Shown here: in pieces, positions 35,847-47,633 of the stretch | Layout of the letters: each line of letters opens with the position of its first letter | Numbering within the stretch: position 1 is the first letter of the stretch | Assembly (NCBI GenBank): GCA_022432975.1 | Contig: CM039510.1 | Coordinates: forward strand, 29,748,412-29,812,411 | Direction: 5' to 3' | Length of the DNA: 64,000 nucleotides | Source of the DNA: Begonia masoniana | Lineage: Eukaryota > Streptophyta > Magnoliopsida > Cucurbitales > Begoniaceae | Notes under the pieces: model-generated | Databases searched by the model: none | The model's input: the letters and a program-made list of their open reading frames with translations, nothing else | Told to the model about the DNA's origin: nothing | Position numbers and translations under genes: made by a program

Positions 35847-36756
35847 TGTAACACCCGACATTTTGGCCAGGTGATTTTCTGACCATTTTCATTGTCACCC
35901 TCTTATTTAACCTTTATGATTTAAAATTTAATGTTAAGATAAATTATTACAAGTTAAGTAAAACTAGGTTGGGTGGCAGTTTAGTAATTAGAATCGATGG
36001 ATTTAGTATAAAAAGGAATTGGAAACCTTAAATCTCATTTATTGCCACTGTAGCCGACATTCCCTCTCGGCGATTTCTTCTCTCCCAAGTTATTGCTCTC
36101 GGCTACCAGAACTTTCCTCTGCCGACGACCGGTTTCGAGCTTGCCTTTCTCTGCAAATCCACACCCGAGGTATGAAATGGACAATGTAGTCATTCATTAG
36201 TAAATAGAGCTCTGTTCTCAGCTCGGCACTGAGTTCAGATTTTTAGCAGTGGCCGAGCAGTTTGTGATTTTCTTAATCTGAAAGTAGAAATGTCGCCCTG
36301 AATCGATTCTGAACAGTTTATGTAACCAACTCGGATTTAACCAATGGTAAAAACCTGTCCACCTAGTTTCGGATTTCAGACTGCAGTGTGTCAAACAGAG
36401 GAATCGGAATGACTTTAGCTATTAGATCCTAGGATGGTTTATGATTAGGACTATTAGGACTTTGTTTTAACTACTGTAATGTACATGTTTTAGGTCAAGA
36501 AGTTTAAAGGAAAGAAGCTCGGATTGCTAAGGAATCCAGGTAAGTGAATGTGTTAAGATTTCCGGCCACTAGGGCCCTACACCGCAAGGGTATTAGGAAA
36601 TCACTGAGATGTTAGCTTATTGACTATGATCTGTTATTTCCACGATATGAGAAGTTGTGTAAGTAAATGTAAAGTTACAGGATGTTTTACTTGTCCTCAT
36701 GATATGACTTTTTTCTATGAACTTTATGTCTATGCACTGTGTTCCTGTTATGATTA
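35847..36756 (+). mobile_element. Solo LTR D, first segment
   Basis: Starts TGTAACACCCGACATTTTGG. TATA box TATAAAAAG at 36006-36014. Donor 1 CGAG/GTATGA (36170), acceptor 1 TTTTAG (ends 36493), microexon 36494-36539 (46 nt), donor 2 CCAG/GTAAGT (36540). CCTACACC (36576-36583) complements the D acceptor GGTGTAGG at 57167-57174. It ends at GATTA (36752-36756), the target of E. The rest of D lies at 47119-47633 and 57062-59353. No internal region is attached, so D is a solo LTR. Confidence 0.88.
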
Positions 36757-37663
36757 TGTAACACCCGACATTTCGGCCAGGTGATTTTCTGACCATTTTC
36801 ATTGTCACCCTCTTATTTAACCTTTATGATTTAAATTTAATGTTAAGATAAATTATTACAAGTTAAGTAAAACTAGGTTGGGTGGCAGTTTAGTAATTAG
36901 AATCGATGGATTTAGTATAAAAGGAATTGGAAACCTTAAATCTCATTTATTGCCACTGTAGCCGACATTCCCTCTCGGCGATTCTTCTCTCCCAAGTTAT
37001 TGCTCTCGGCTACCAGAACTTCCTCTGCCGACGACCGGTTTCGAGCTTGCCTTTCTCTGCAAATCCACACCCGAGGTATGAAATGGACAATGTAGTCATT
37101 CATTAGTAAATAGAGCTCTGTTCTCAGCTCGGCACTGAGTTCAGATTTTTAGCAGTGGCCGAGCAGTTTGTGATTTTCTTAATCTGAAAGTAGAAATGTC
37201 GCCCTGAATCGATTCTGAACAGTTTATGTAACCAACTCGGATTTAACCAATGGTAAAAACCTGTCCACCTAGTTTCGGATTTCAGACTGCAGTGTGTCAA
37301 ACAGAGGAATCGGAATGACTTTAGCTATTAGATCCTAGGATGGTTTATGATTAGGACTATTAGGACTTTGTTTTAACTACTGTAATGTACATGTTTTAGG
37401 TCAAGAAGTTTAAAGGAAAGAAGCTCGGATTGCTAAGGAATCCAGGTAAGTGAATGTGTTAAGATTTCCGGCCACTAGGGCCCTACACCGCAAGGGTATT
37501 AGGAAATCACTGAGATGTTAGCTTATTGACTATGATCTGTTATTTCCACGATATGAGAAGTTGTGTAAGTAAATGTAAAGTTACAGGATGTTTTACTTGT
37601 CCTCATGATATGACTTTTTTTCTATGAACTTTATGTCTATGCACTGTGTTCCTGTTATGATTA
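36757..37663 (+). repeat. Extra hybrid LTR piece (E-like start, D-like remainder) before element E
   Basis: 907 bp, again ending in GATTA (37659-37663). Its first ~85 bp follow E (catttcgg, gatttaaatttaatg) and the rest follows D copy 1 (agataaattattacaagttaag, gaatcgatgg, TATAAAAGG). Otherwise it differs from 35847-36756 only in homopolymer lengths. Unequal crossing-over between the E 5' LTR and the D LTR on a sister chromatid would give exactly D, GATTA, hybrid, GATTA, E. Assembly duplication is the alternative. Confidence 0.8.
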
Positions 37664-38357
37664 TGTAACACCCGACATTTCGGCCAGGTGATTTTCTGAC
37701 CATTTTCATTGTCACCCTCTTATTTAACCTTTATGATTTAAATTTAATGTTAAGATAAAATTATTACAAGTTGAGTAAAACTAGGTTGGGTGGCAGTTTT
37801 GTAATTAAAATTTATGGGTTAGGTATAAATAGGAAATGGAAACCTTAAACCTCATTTATTACCACTGTAGCCGACATTCCCTCTCGGCGATTCCTTCTCT
37901 CCCAAGCTTTTACTCTCGGCTATCAGAACCTCCCCTTGCCGACGGCTGGTTTCAGCCTGCTTTTCTCTGCAATCTGCACCCGAGGTATGAAATGGACAAT
38001 GTAGTCATTTATTAGTGATTAAAGCTCTGCTTTCAACTCGGCATTTGAGTTCGGATTTCTAGCAGTGGCCGAGTAGTTTTAGACTCTTTTAAGTCTGAAA
38101 GTAGAAATGCCATCCCAAATCGATTCTGAACATTTTAAAGTAACCAACTCGGATTTAATCAATGATAAAACCTGTCCACCTAGTTTCGGATTTCAGACTG
38201 CAGTGTGTCAAACAGTGGAATCGGAATGACTTTAGCTGTTAGATTCTAGGATGACTTTCGAGTAGAACTTTTAGGACTTTATTTTAACTACTGTAATGTG
38301 GAATGTTTTAGGTGAAGAAGTTGAAGAGAAAGTGATTCAAGTTGCTAAGGAATCCAG

Positions 38358-38968
38358 GTAAGTGAATGTACTAAGTTTCCGGCCAATAGGGCCCTACATC
38401 AAAGGATTATGTTACATTTAGCGAACGTTGTCAGCTATAAGTTCGATGAAATGTCGATGGATATGATTCTGGTATTCTGATATACTCCCCTGTCTTAGTT
38501 CGATGATTAAGTGCATTTATGTTATGCATCATGTTTTACTTCTCAAGCATATGAAAATGTTTTGAAATATGTTTTCTCATGAATAAAATAAGAAGATAAA
38601 ACTTATGCAACGTGGTTAAGTGAGGGTTGGGGGTGGTTCGGCGTATGTCACAGTCCGCAGTAGGACATATGAATACGACCCGCAGTAGGGACCATGATCA
38701 AACTCACTGTCGAACCCCCTTTACCAGCACAAATCCTCTCTTAATCCACATAATGTAATGAAGAATACGAATGATGAATATGAGCATGTCCATGAATGAT
38801 GATTATGATCAATGAATACGAGATACGATTATGAATGATGATTAAGACTAAGTACACGAAAAGAAAAGACTCATGAGCATGTTTTTCTCCAAGTTATGCA
38901 TTCATGAACTCATAATAGTTTGCATTCCTTACTAAGCCTTAGGCTTACAGTTACACCTTATGATGTAG
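38358..38968 (+). other. Candidate leader intron 2 of E with complementary ends
   Basis: 611 nt. CCTACATCA (38393-38401), 35 nt after the donor, pairs with TGATGTAGG (38961-38969). With a one-base bulge the helix continues AAGG/CCTT. The acceptor AG lies inside the helix. The 3' LTR copy (about 45394-46005) keeps both halves. Confidence 0.6.
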
Positions 38969-39379
38969 GTGAAGAAATATCAGGTGAGGATTTCAAGATT
39001 GATGAAAGTGTCTGAGTTCGGTTGCTGGAAGTGATCAGGGTGGAAAATCTGTGGCTGGATGGCGAACATGACTCTCTGGTTTAAGCTTTTAAGATTTTAA
39101 TAATGTTTATGAGCAAGGAAGTCTAAGTATGATGAGTTTACTTTCGAATATTGAGTTTTAGGTCTGTCTAATATGAGTACTGAGTCTGAAAATATTTATG
39201 AAGATATAGAATGAGTTATTTACCTAAGTCTTCCGCTGTGTGAGTTTGATGAATTTATGGATTATTCCGATGAGTTTTGGCCATTAAGATTTAAGTTATG
39301 AGGTCTACGTTTATCTAGATAGAAGTCTGAGAAAACCAGGATGTCTTCCGCTGAGGAATATTGGAGGAAATGAGTTTGT

Positions 39380-39680
39380 CTACCGGCTGACGTCATCGGA
39401 AGAGGAAAAGTATTTGTCTTCCGGCTGACGTCATCGGTAGAAGAAATGTGATGGAAGTCGGGAGAGTTTGTCTCCCGGCTGACGTCATCGGAAGAGGAAA
39501 AGTATTTGTCTTCCGGCTGACGTCATCGGTAGAAGAAATGTGATGGAAGTCGGGAGAGTTTGTCTTCCGGCTGACGTCATCGGAAGAGGAAAAGTATTTG
39601 TCTTCCGGCTGACGTCATCGGTAGAAGAATTGTGATGGAAGTCGGGTAGGTTTGTCTTCCGACTGACGTCACCGGTAGAG
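39380..39680 (+). promoter_or_regulatory. Array of TGACGTCA (bZIP C-box/CRE-type) sites in E LTR
   Basis: The perfect 8-bp palindrome TGACGTCA occurs at 39388, 39426, 39480, 39518, 39572 and 39610, spaced alternately 38 and 54 bp (a 92-bp unit, three times). A degenerate copy TGACGTCA-C lies near 39665. Each is in the context ccggc-TGACGTCA-tcgg. TGACGTCA is a classical plant bZIP target, so stress or hormone control is possible but only inferred. The same array is in the 3' LTR (about 46424-46720). Confidence 0.75.
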
Positions 39681-40080
39681 GAAGTGAGTTCCTTGTCGTT
39701 TACTCACCGGTAGAGGAAGTGAGTTCCTTGTCGTTTATTGACCGGTAGAGGAAGTGAGTTTCAGTGAACCACGCGAGGTTTTAATTGATCACACGGGTTG
39801 CACGTGACTGTCGGCAGATGCAAATATGTGTGCCTGCCGATAGATGTTTAATGAATCATGTGGGATGCACGTGCTGACCGGCAAATCAACTAGAAGCTCG
39901 TCGTTTAGTGATCGGCAGGAGTGAGAGTTATAATGGATATATTCAGTGAATTGAATGAGATGTTTTAGGTTATGCTAAGTCAAAAAAAAAATAGATGAAT
40001 AAATATGTGAACTATTATGATCAAGTTACGTCACGAGTTTAGTAACAAACCGAGTTTAAGGATTCGGGGCGTTACAATTA

Positions 40081-40092
40081 TGGTATCAGAGC
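40081..40092 (+). promoter_or_regulatory. Primer-binding site of E
   Basis: TGGTATCAGAGC, 4 nt after the LTR end; complementary to the initiator-Met tRNA 3' end. Confidence 0.93.
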
Positions 40093-40166
40093 TAAACCAG
40101 GTTCTAAAATCGGTTCTGTAGACTGCCTCCCAGCACAGATTGCCACCTGAGTACTCTCCAACAACT

Positions 40167-40226
40167 GTAAGTGTTTACGATTCTAGTGATGTCATTATGT
40201 TAAGATGTGTTTCTATTATTGTTTAG
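40167..40226 (+). other. Candidate 60-nt leader intron upstream of E gag
   Basis: CAACAACT/GTAAGTGTTTAC to TTATTGTTTAG/GAATC, ending 10 nt before ATG at 40237. The donor phrase matches those of F and G2 base for base over 12 nt. Confidence 0.5.
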
Positions 40227-40236
40227 GAATCTCAAG

Positions 40237-43200
40237 ATGGTAAGAGGTCAACAGAGGGAAGACAACGTGGGTAGTACCACCGTTGCTCAGCTGATAGAAT
40301 TAGTTAATCGCCAATCACGACAAATAGAACAACTAGTGATTACTAGGGAAGAGCTTGGGAACTCCAGCTCTAATGTAACTCATGATCATGGGGGTGAGCG
40401 CTTCCACAGGCTTAGGCCACCAACATTTAATGGCCAAATTCCGGACCCTGTGTATGCTGAGGAATGGATTCGTAAGATTGAGGACATGTTCAAGTATGCA
40501 AAAGTAGATGAAGGAGATAGAGTCACCTATGCTGTTTATCATTTGGAGCTGAATGCAAGACATTGGTGGGATTCTCTTCAGAGCACTGTTAATGCAGAGA
40601 CTATGACTTGGGATATGTTTAAGACTGCCTTCTTTGACAAGTACTTCAATAGGACCGTTCAGGCCAGCAAGAAGAAAGAGTTCATGAATCTGCGACAATC
40701 TGGCTCTGTGACAGATTATATATGCAAATTTGATGCTTTATCACGGTTTGCTCCCCGATTGGTTGAGAATGATGAGGACAAGATTTATCAATTTGTTCAA
40801 GGACTAAAGCCGAGTTTGTATGTGAAGGTAAAGACTTCTGGGATACACAATGTACCTTATGGCGAAGTGACGGCTAAGGCCTTAGAACTGGAGGAGGCTG
40901 AGATGACAGCTTATGCACAGCGTGAGCAACCAAAGAAGTTCACTAAGGAGACTCAACCACCACCACGACAGAACAAGGGATGGCAACCCCAGCAGAACAG
41001 GAACCAACAACAACAACAGCAAGGTGTTAAGAGATCCTTCAATCCAAGTGATGACCAAGGAAGAGGAAAGCGACCTTCGGCTCCCCTATGTTCCAACTGC
41101 CAGAAGAATCACCATGGTGAGTGCAAGCTGCACTCTGGCCGTTGCTATAGATGTGACAAGGTTGGACACATAGCCAGAGACTGCCCGATGCCATCAGACC
41201 CGAATCGAATCAGAGTTGCACCAAGAGTCTATGCTATGATGGAGGATGAAGATGCTGAACCACGCACGGTCATATCAGGTACCATTATGGTTTGTGGTCT
41301 TTCTGCTTATACACTTATTGATACGGGAGCCACACACTCATTCATAGCAACCCTGTTTGTGTGTAAACATAAGTTAGAACTTTCACCAGTTGATAAACCG
41401 TATAGAGTTATGTTACCATCAGGGAAGTCCTTACATTCTGAGCAAATGTTGAAGGGTGATGTTTTGTCCTTAGGAGATAAGGAGCTATATGTAGAACTGA
41501 TTATGATTGACATGAAAGGATATGAAATTATTTTAGGAATGGATTGGTTATTTAGGCATTATGCCACGATTAGTTGTAGGTCTGGCCTAGTTGATTTCCG
41601 ACCCCCAAATGGCGATCGGTATACCTTCCAAGCTATTCCAAAAATGAGTAAGATACCAATTATATCCTCTCTAGTGACTCAACCGTTACTGAAGAGTGGT
41701 TGTTTGAGTTATCTAGCTAACATAATGGATGTCCGAGTAAAGAATAAGGTGGAACTACAAGATATTCCTACAGTACGAGAGTTTCCTGAAGCATTCTTGG
41801 ACGATTTACCGGGACTACCGCCCGATAGAGAGATAGAATTTGTGATTGATACATACCCCGAGGCATTACCTGTGTCTAAGAACCCTTATCGAATGGCACC
41901 TGTTGAGTTAAAAGAATTAAAGGTCCAACTACAGGAACTAGTTGACAAGGGATTTATACGTTCTAGTAGTTCTCCCTGGGGTGCACCTGTCCTTTTCGTT
42001 AAAAAGAAAGATGGTTCTCTTAGAATGTGTATAGACTACAGAGAACTAAATAAGTTGACAGTCAAGAATAAATATCCTTTACCCCGGATTGATGACCTGT
42101 TTGACCAACTACAAGGAGCTAAGGTGTTCTCAAAGATTGACTTACGTTCGGGATATTACCAACTGAAGGTTAAGGAAGGAGATATACCAAAGACAGCCTT
42201 CAGAACCCGCTACGGACACTATGAATTTCTTGTAATGTCATTTGGACTGACTAACGCGCCTGCAGCTTTCATGGACTTGATGAACCGAGTGTTTCGTGAG
42301 TACCTGGATAAGTTTGTAATTGTGTTTATAGATGACATTTTAATATACTCACAGACTGAAACCGACCATGCAGAACATTTGAGAATAGTGTTATCAACCT
42401 TAAAACAGCAGCAACTATATGCCAAATTGTCCAAATGTGAATTTTGGCTGGATAAAGTCAACTTTTTAGGTCATGTCATTTCTGCTGAGGGCATATCAGT
42501 AGATCCAACTAAGGTTCAGGCCGTTAAGGACTGGCCACAGCCAAAGAATGTCAGTGAAGTTCGAAGTTTCCTTGGTCTGGCTGGCTATTATAGAAAGTTC
42601 ATTAAAGGATTCTCTATGATAGCTAAACCTTTGACTAATTTAACCAAGAAGGACCTCAAGTACTCTTGGACCGAAGCTTGTGAAGATAGCTTCCAATCAT
42701 TGAAACAGAAGTTAACGACAGCCCCACTATTAACTCTCCCAACTGAAGAAGGAAAATTTAGTGTTTATTGTGACGCATCCAAGATTGGTTTGGGATGTGT
42801 TTTGATGCAAGAAGGTAAAGTTGTGGCGTATGCCTCTAGGCAGCTAAAAGGTTATGAACAGAATTACCCCACTCATGATTTAGAGCTAGCTGCAGTTGTT
42901 TTTGCTTTAAAAATTTGGAGGCACTATTTGTATGGACGGCAGTGCGATGTATTTTCTGACCACAAGAGTTTAAAGTATCTTTTCACCCAAAAGGAATTAA
43001 ACATGAGACAAAGACGTTGGTTAGAATTTGTTAAGGACTATGACTTTGAAATCAAGTATCACCCGGGTAAGGCTAATGCTGTAGCCGATGCCTTGAGCAG
43101 GATGTCAAAGACAATGCAACCCGCAATGTCAGTTTTGTCTGCACCCTTGAGGACTGAAGTTCAGAAGTTTGAATTGGAACTAGTTCCAGAGTTGTCAGCC

Positions 43201-44658
43201 TTACTTACCGATTTGACCATTCAACCAACGGTTTTGGAAAAGATCAAAGAGTCACAACAGAAGGATTCCGAGGTGAATAACAGTATGATGAATAAGTTGA
43301 AGGATGCCACCTCCGAGTTTAGTCTTTCCAACGATGGAATCCTGAGATTTAGAAATCGATGGTATGTCCCTAGTGATGAAGAACTACGTAAGTTGATTTT
43401 GGCCGAGGCTCACTCGTCTTCCTTTTCTGTACATCCTGGTAGCACCAAGATGTATCGAGACTTGAAGTTACTTTATTGGTGGCCTAATATGAAGAGGGAT
43501 GTCGCCAAGTATGTAGAGTCATGCTTGGTATGCCAGCAAGTTAAAGCAGAGCACCAACGACCAGGGGGTACCCTTCAGCCTCTACCTATTCCCGAATGGA
43601 AGTGGGAAAACATTGCCATGGATTTTGTCGTAGGTTTACCTAAGACAACTAGAGGACATGACAGTATATGGGTTGTGATTGATAGGATGACAAAGTCAGC
43701 TCATTTCTTACCTGTTAAGACAACCTACACGATGGACCAACTTGCTAATCTTTATGTTCAAGAAATTATCAGATTGCATGGGATTCCCGTATCCATAGTT
43801 TCTGACCGTGACCCTAGATTCACCTCCCGATTCTGGAAAAGTTTACAAGGTACCTTAGACACAAAATTATCCTTCAGCACCGCCTTTCACCCGCAGACAG
43901 ATGGACAATCCGAGAGGACCATTCAGATACTCGAGGATATGTTGAGAGCATGTGTGCTAGACTTTCAGACTACATGGAGTAGACACCTACCTCTGATTGA
44001 GTTTTCTTACAACAACAGTTATCAGTCCACTATTGGTATGGCACCCTATGAAGCTTTGTATGGCAGGAAATGTAGGTCACCTTTGTACTGGGATGAGGTT
44101 GGCGAAGCAAAACTTTTAGGCCCCGAGATTTTACAACAGATGTCAGACAAGATTATGATTATTAGGAGGAGAATGTTAACTGCACAAAGCCGACAGAAGA
44201 GTTATGCGGACCAAAGAAGAAGAAATCTTGAATTTTCCGTTGGTGATGAAGTTTTCCTGAAGATTTCACCATTTCGAGGAGTCTTAAGATTTGGTAAAAA
44301 GGGAAAGCTTAATCCACGATTTGTTGGACCATTCCCTGTCTTAGCAAGAATTGGCAGTACAGCCTATAGATTACTTTTGCCCCCATCTTTGGAAAAGGTT
44401 CACAATGTCTTTCATGTGTCTATGCTAAGGAAATGCATACGTGATCCGACTCAGGTTGTTGAACCGACAGAAATTGAAGTTGAGCCTAATTTAGTATATG
44501 AAGAGAAACCAATACAGATTTTGGAATATGCAGTCAAGACTCTGAGAAACAAAGAGATTCCATTGGTGAAAGTTTTATGGACAAATCACGGCATTGAAGA
44601 AGCCAAATGGGAAAGACAGCAGGAGATGCTGGACAAATATCCTAAGTTATTTGCTTGA
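40237..44658 (+). CDS. Gag-pol polyprotein of element E (chromodomain type)
   Basis: 1473 residues from MVRGQQRED. An in-frame ATG exists at 40207, but it lies in the candidate intron; the chosen start puts the zinc knuckle at residue 303 as in A, F and G2. Domains: gag capsid (WW near 110); knuckle [14 protein letters not shown] 303-316; protease DTGATHSF 362; reverse transcriptase with FIDDIL (Asp699-Asp700); RNase H (DASKIGLG 846); integrase HHCC finger, then Asp1129, Asp1190 and Glu1226, exactly D-D(35)E; SH3-like region and chromodomain tail ([16 protein letters not shown]) to 1473. The chromodomain is thought to guide integration to heterochromatin. No stop, shift or lost key residue is visible, so the element may be able to move. 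Confidence 0.97.
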   Translation: MVRGQQREDNVGSTTVAQLIELVNRQSRQIEQLVITREELGNSSSNVTHDHGGERFHRLRPPTFNGQIPDPVYAEEWIRKIEDMFKYAKVDEGDRVTYAVYHLELNARHWWDSLQSTVNAETMTWDMFKTAFFDKYFNRTVQASKKKEFMNLRQSGSVTDYICKFDALSRFAPRLVENDEDKIYQFVQGLKPSLYVKVKTSGIHNVPYGEVTAKALELEEAEMTAYAQREQPKKFTKETQPPPRQNKGWQPQQNRNQQQQQQGVKRSFNPSDDQGRGKRPSAPLCSNCQKNHHGECKLHSGRCYRCDKVGHIARDCPMPSDPNRIRVAPRVYAMMEDEDAEPRTVISGTIMVCGLSAYTLIDTGATHSFIATLFVCKHKLELSPVDKPYRVMLPSGKSLHSEQMLKGDVLSLGDKELYVELIMIDMKGYEIILGMDWLFRHYATISCRSGLVDFRPPNGDRYTFQAIPKMSKIPIISSLVTQPLLKSGCLSYLANIMDVRVKNKVELQDIPTVREFPEAFLDDLPGLPPDREIEFVIDTYPEALPVSKNPYRMAPVELKELKVQLQELVDKGFIRSSSSPWGAPVLFVKKKDGSLRMCIDYRELNKLTVKNKYPLPRIDDLFDQLQGAKVFSKIDLRSGYYQLKVKEGDIPKTAFRTRYGHYEFLVMSFGLTNAPAAFMDLMNRVFREYLDKFVIVFIDDILIYSQTETDHAEHLRIVLSTLKQQQLYAKLSKCEFWLDKVNFLGHVISAEGISVDPTKVQAVKDWPQPKNVSEVRSFLGLAGYYRKFIKGFSMIAKPLTNLTKKDLKYSWTEACEDSFQSLKQKLTTAPLLTLPTEEGKFSVYCDASKIGLGCVLMQEGKVVAYASRQLKGYEQNYPTHDLELAAVVFALKIWRHYLYGRQCDVFSDHKSLKYLFTQKELNMRQRRWLEFVKDYDFEIKYHPGKANAVADALSRMSKTMQPAMSVLSAPLRTEVQKFELELVPELSALLTDLTIQPTVLEKIKESQQKDSEVNNSMMNKLKDATSEFSLSNDGILRFRNRWYVPSDEELRKLILAEAHSSSFSVHPGSTKMYRDLKLLYWWPNMKRDVAKYVESCLVCQQVKAEHQRPGGTLQPLPIPEWKWENIAMDFVVGLPKTTRGHDSIWVVIDRMTKSAHFLPVKTTYTMDQLANLYVQEIIRLHGIPVSIVSDRDPRFTSRFWKSLQGTLDTKLSFSTAFHPQTDGQSERTIQILEDMLRACVLDFQTTWSRHLPLIEFSYNNSYQSTIGMAPYEALYGRKCRSPLYWDEVGEAKLLGPEILQQMSDKIMIIRRRMLTAQSRQKSYADQRRRNLEFSVGDEVFLKISPFRGVLRFGKKGKLNPRFVGPFPVLARIGSTAYRLLLPPSLEKVHNVFHVSMLRKCIRDPTQVVEPTEIEVEPNLVYEEKPIQILEYAVKTLRNKEIPLVKVLWTNHGIEEAKWERQQEMLDKYPKLFA

Positions 44659-44686
44659 GCAATTTTTGAGGACGAAAATTTTGTTT

Positions 44687-44699
44687 AAGGAGGGGTGGA
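44687..44699 (+). promoter_or_regulatory. Polypurine tract of E
   Basis: AAGGAGGGGTGGA directly before the 3' LTR, preceded by the dyad-like tttttgaggacgaaaatttt phrase after the stop codon. Confidence 0.85.
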
Positions 44700-47113
44700 T
44701 GTAACACCCGACATTTCGGCCAGGTGATTTTCTGACCATTTTCATTGTCACCCTCTTATTTAACCTTTATGATTTAAATTTAATATTAAGATAAAATTAT
44801 TACAAGTTGAGTAAAACTAGGTTGGGTGGCAGTTTTGTAATTAAAATTTATGGGTTAGGTATAAATAGGAAATGGAAACCTTAAACCTCATTTATTACCA
44901 CTGTAGCCGACATTCCCTCTCGGCGATTCCTTCTCTCCCAAGCTTTTACTCTCGGCTATCAGAACCTCCCCTTGCCGACGGCTGGTTTCAGCCTGCTTTT
45001 CTCTGCAATCTGCACCCGAGGTATGAAATGGACAATGTAGTCATTTATTAGTGATTAAAGCTCTGCTTTCAACTCGGCATTTGAGTTCGGATTTCTAGCA
45101 GTGGCCGAGTAGTTTTAGACTCTTTTAAGTCTGAAAGTAGAAATGCCATCCCAAATCGATTCTGAACATTTTAAAGTAACCAACTCGGATTTAATCAATG
45201 GTAAAACCTGTCCACCTAGTTTCGGATTTCAGACTGCAGTGTGTCAAACAGTGGAATCGGAATGACTTTAGCTGTTAGATTCTAGGATGACTTTCGAGTA
45301 GAACTTTTAGGACTTTATTTTAACTACTGTAATGTGGAATGTTTTAGGTGAAGAAGTTGAAGAGAAAGTGATTCAAGTTGCTAAGGAATCCAGGTAAGTG
45401 AATGTACTAAGTTTCCGGCCAATAAGGCCCTACATCAAAGGATTATGTTACATTTAGCGAACGTTGTCAGCTATAAGTTCGATGAAATGTCGATGGATAT
45501 GATTCTGGTATTCTGATATACTCCCCTGTCTTAGTTCGATGATTAAGTGCATTTATGTTATGCATCATGTTTTACTTCTCAAGCATATGAAAATGTTTTG
45601 AAATATGTTTTCTCATGAATAAAATAAGAAGATAAAACTTATGCAACGTGGTTAAGTGAGGGTTGGGGGTGGTTCGGCGTATGTCACAGTCCGCAGTAGG
45701 ACATATGAATACGACCCGCAGTAGGGACCATGATCAAACTCACTGTCGAACCCCCTTTACCAGCACAAATCCTCTCTTAATCCACATAATGTAATGAAGA
45801 ATACGAATGATGAATATGAGCATGTCCATGAATGATGATTATGATCAATGAATACGAGATACGATTATGAATGATGATTAAGACTAAGTACACGAAAAGA
45901 AAAGACTCATGAGCATGTTTTTCTCCAAGTTATGCATTCATGAACTCATAATAGTTTGCATTCCTTACTAAGCCTTAGGCTTACAGTTACACCTTATGAT
46001 GTAGGTGAAGAAATATCAGGTGAGGATTTCAAGATTGATGAAAGTGTCTGAGTTCGGTTGCTGGAAGTGATCAGGGTGGAAAATCTGTGGCTGGATGGCG
46101 AACATGACTCTCTGGTTTAAGCTTTTAAGATTTTAATAATGTTTATGAGCAAGGAAGTCTAAGTATGATGAGTTTACTTTCGAATATTGAGTTTTAGGTC
46201 TGTCTAATATGAGTACTGAGTCTGAAAATATTTATGAAGATATAGAATGAGTTATTTTACCTAAGTCTTCCGCTGTGTGAGTTTGAATGAATTTATGGAT
46301 TATTCCGATGAGTTTTGGCCATTAAGATTTAAGTTATGAGGTCTACGTTTATCTAGATAGAAGTCTGAGAAAACCAGGATGTCTTCCGCTGAGGAATATT
46401 GGAGGAAATGAGTTTGTCTACCGGCTGACGTCATCGGAAGAGGAAAAGTATTTGTCTTCCGGCTGACGTCATCGGTAGAAGAAATGTGATGGAAGTCGGG
46501 AGAGTTTGTCTCCCGGCTGACGTCATCGGAAGAGGAAAAGTATTTGTCTTCCGGCTGACGTCATCGGTAGAAGAAATGTGATGGAAGTCGGGAGAGTTTG
46601 TCTTCCGGCTGACGTCATCGGAAGAGGAAAAGTATTTGTCTTCCGGCTGACGTCATCGGTAGAAGAATTGTGATGGAAGTCGGGTAGGTTTGTCTTCCGA
46701 CTGACGTCACCGGTAGAGGAAGTGAGTTCCTTGTCGTTTACTCACCGGTAGAGGAAGTGAGTTCCTTGTCGTTTATTGACCGGTAGAGGAAGTGAGTTTC
46801 AGTGAACCACGCGAGGTTTTAATTGATCACACGGGATGCACGTGACTGTCGGCAGATGCAAATATGTGTGCCTGCCGATAGATGTTTAATGAATCATGTG
46901 GGATGCACGTGCTGACCGGCAGATCAACTAGAAGCTCGTCGTTTAGTGATCGGCAGGAGTGAGAGTTATAATGGATATATTCAGTGAATTGAATGAGATG
47001 TTTTAGGTTATGCTAAGTCAAAAAAAAATAGATGAATAAATATGTGAACTATTATGATCAAGTTACGTCACGAGTTTAGTAACAAACCGAGTTTAAGGAT
47101 TCGGGGCGTTACA
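44700..47113 (+). mobile_element. E 3' LTR
   Basis: 2414 bp, nearly identical to the 5' LTR; TATAAATAG at 44860-44868; ends GGGGCGTTACA and is followed by GATTA (47114-47118). It contains the same candidate exons, paired segments and ACGT array. Confidence 0.95.
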
Positions 47114-47118
47114 GATTA

Positions 47119-47633
47119 AGTTGAGAATATGAAAAGCAAATGTAACCGAGATTAAGTGCAGAGCGGGGAAAGACTATGTTATGTATGACTCGCGAATTCT
47201 CCCACTGGTGGAGGCCGAGTTAATGACATGTATGACTCGCGAAATCTCCCACTGGTGGAGGCCGAGTTAATGATATGTATGACTCGCGAAATCTCCCACT
47301 GGTTGAGGCCGAGTTAATGATATGTATGACTCGCGAAATCTCCCACTGGTGGAGGCCGAGTTAATGATATGTATGACTCGCGAAATCTCCCACTGGTGGA
47401 GGCCAAGTTAATGATATGTATGACTCGCGAAATCTCCCACTGGTGGAGGCCGAGTTAATGATATGTATGGCTCGCGAATTCTCCCACTGGGGAGGCCGAG
47501 TGATGTATCATGATTGCCGCGATAGGCAAATGATTATGTATGACTGCCGCGATAGGAAAATGACTATGTACCCCTGTCTTCCTCCCTCGTCTCCTGCCTT
47601 AATACATGTTATGTAAAAGATAAAGATGAACAC
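47119..47633 (+). mobile_element. Solo LTR D, middle segment with 47-bp repeats
   Basis: Sequence between E and F belonging to D. gtatgactcgcgaa recurs at 47183, 47230, 47277, 47324, 47371 and 47418, with a variant at 47465: a 47-bp repeat of about seven units ending near 47505. Each has a ctcccactggtggag dyad. It lies inside the second candidate intron of D. It ends at AACAC (47629-47633), the target of F. Confidence 0.85.

Larger units (their letters stand above)
37664..40076 (+). mobile_element. E 5' LTR
   Basis: TGTAACACCCGACATTTCGG to GGGGCGTTACA. TATA box TATAAATAG at 37824-37832. Leader signals: donor 1 CGAG/GTATGA (37985), acceptor 1 TTTTAG (ends 38311), microexon 38312-38357 (46 nt), donor 2 CCAG/GTAAGT (38358), acceptor 2 GATGTAG (ends 38968). 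ACGT-box array at 39380-39680. A further G-box-like gcacgtg occurs at about 39810 and 39868. Confidence 0.95.
37664..47113 (+). mobile_element. Element E: complete, probably competent Tekay/Del-like chromovirus
   Basis: 9450 bp: 5' LTR 37664-40076, PBS, a 1473-residue gag-pol, polypurine tract, 3' LTR 44700-47113, TSD GATTA (37659-37663 and 47114-47118). By eye the LTRs (2413 and 2414 bp) differ at about five bases plus three 1-nt indels, so insertion was very recent. It sits in solo LTR D. No lesion is seen in the coding region. Confidence 0.97.

Noticed and set aside
39380..39680. Regular spacing of the TGACGTCA array resembling a CRISPR array
   Set aside because: Spacers are themselves repeats, the genome is a plant, there are no cas genes, and the array is inside an LTR.
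37664..47113. Ty1/copia assignment
   Set aside because: Domain order is protease, RT, RNase H, integrase, with a chromodomain, which is Ty3/gypsy.
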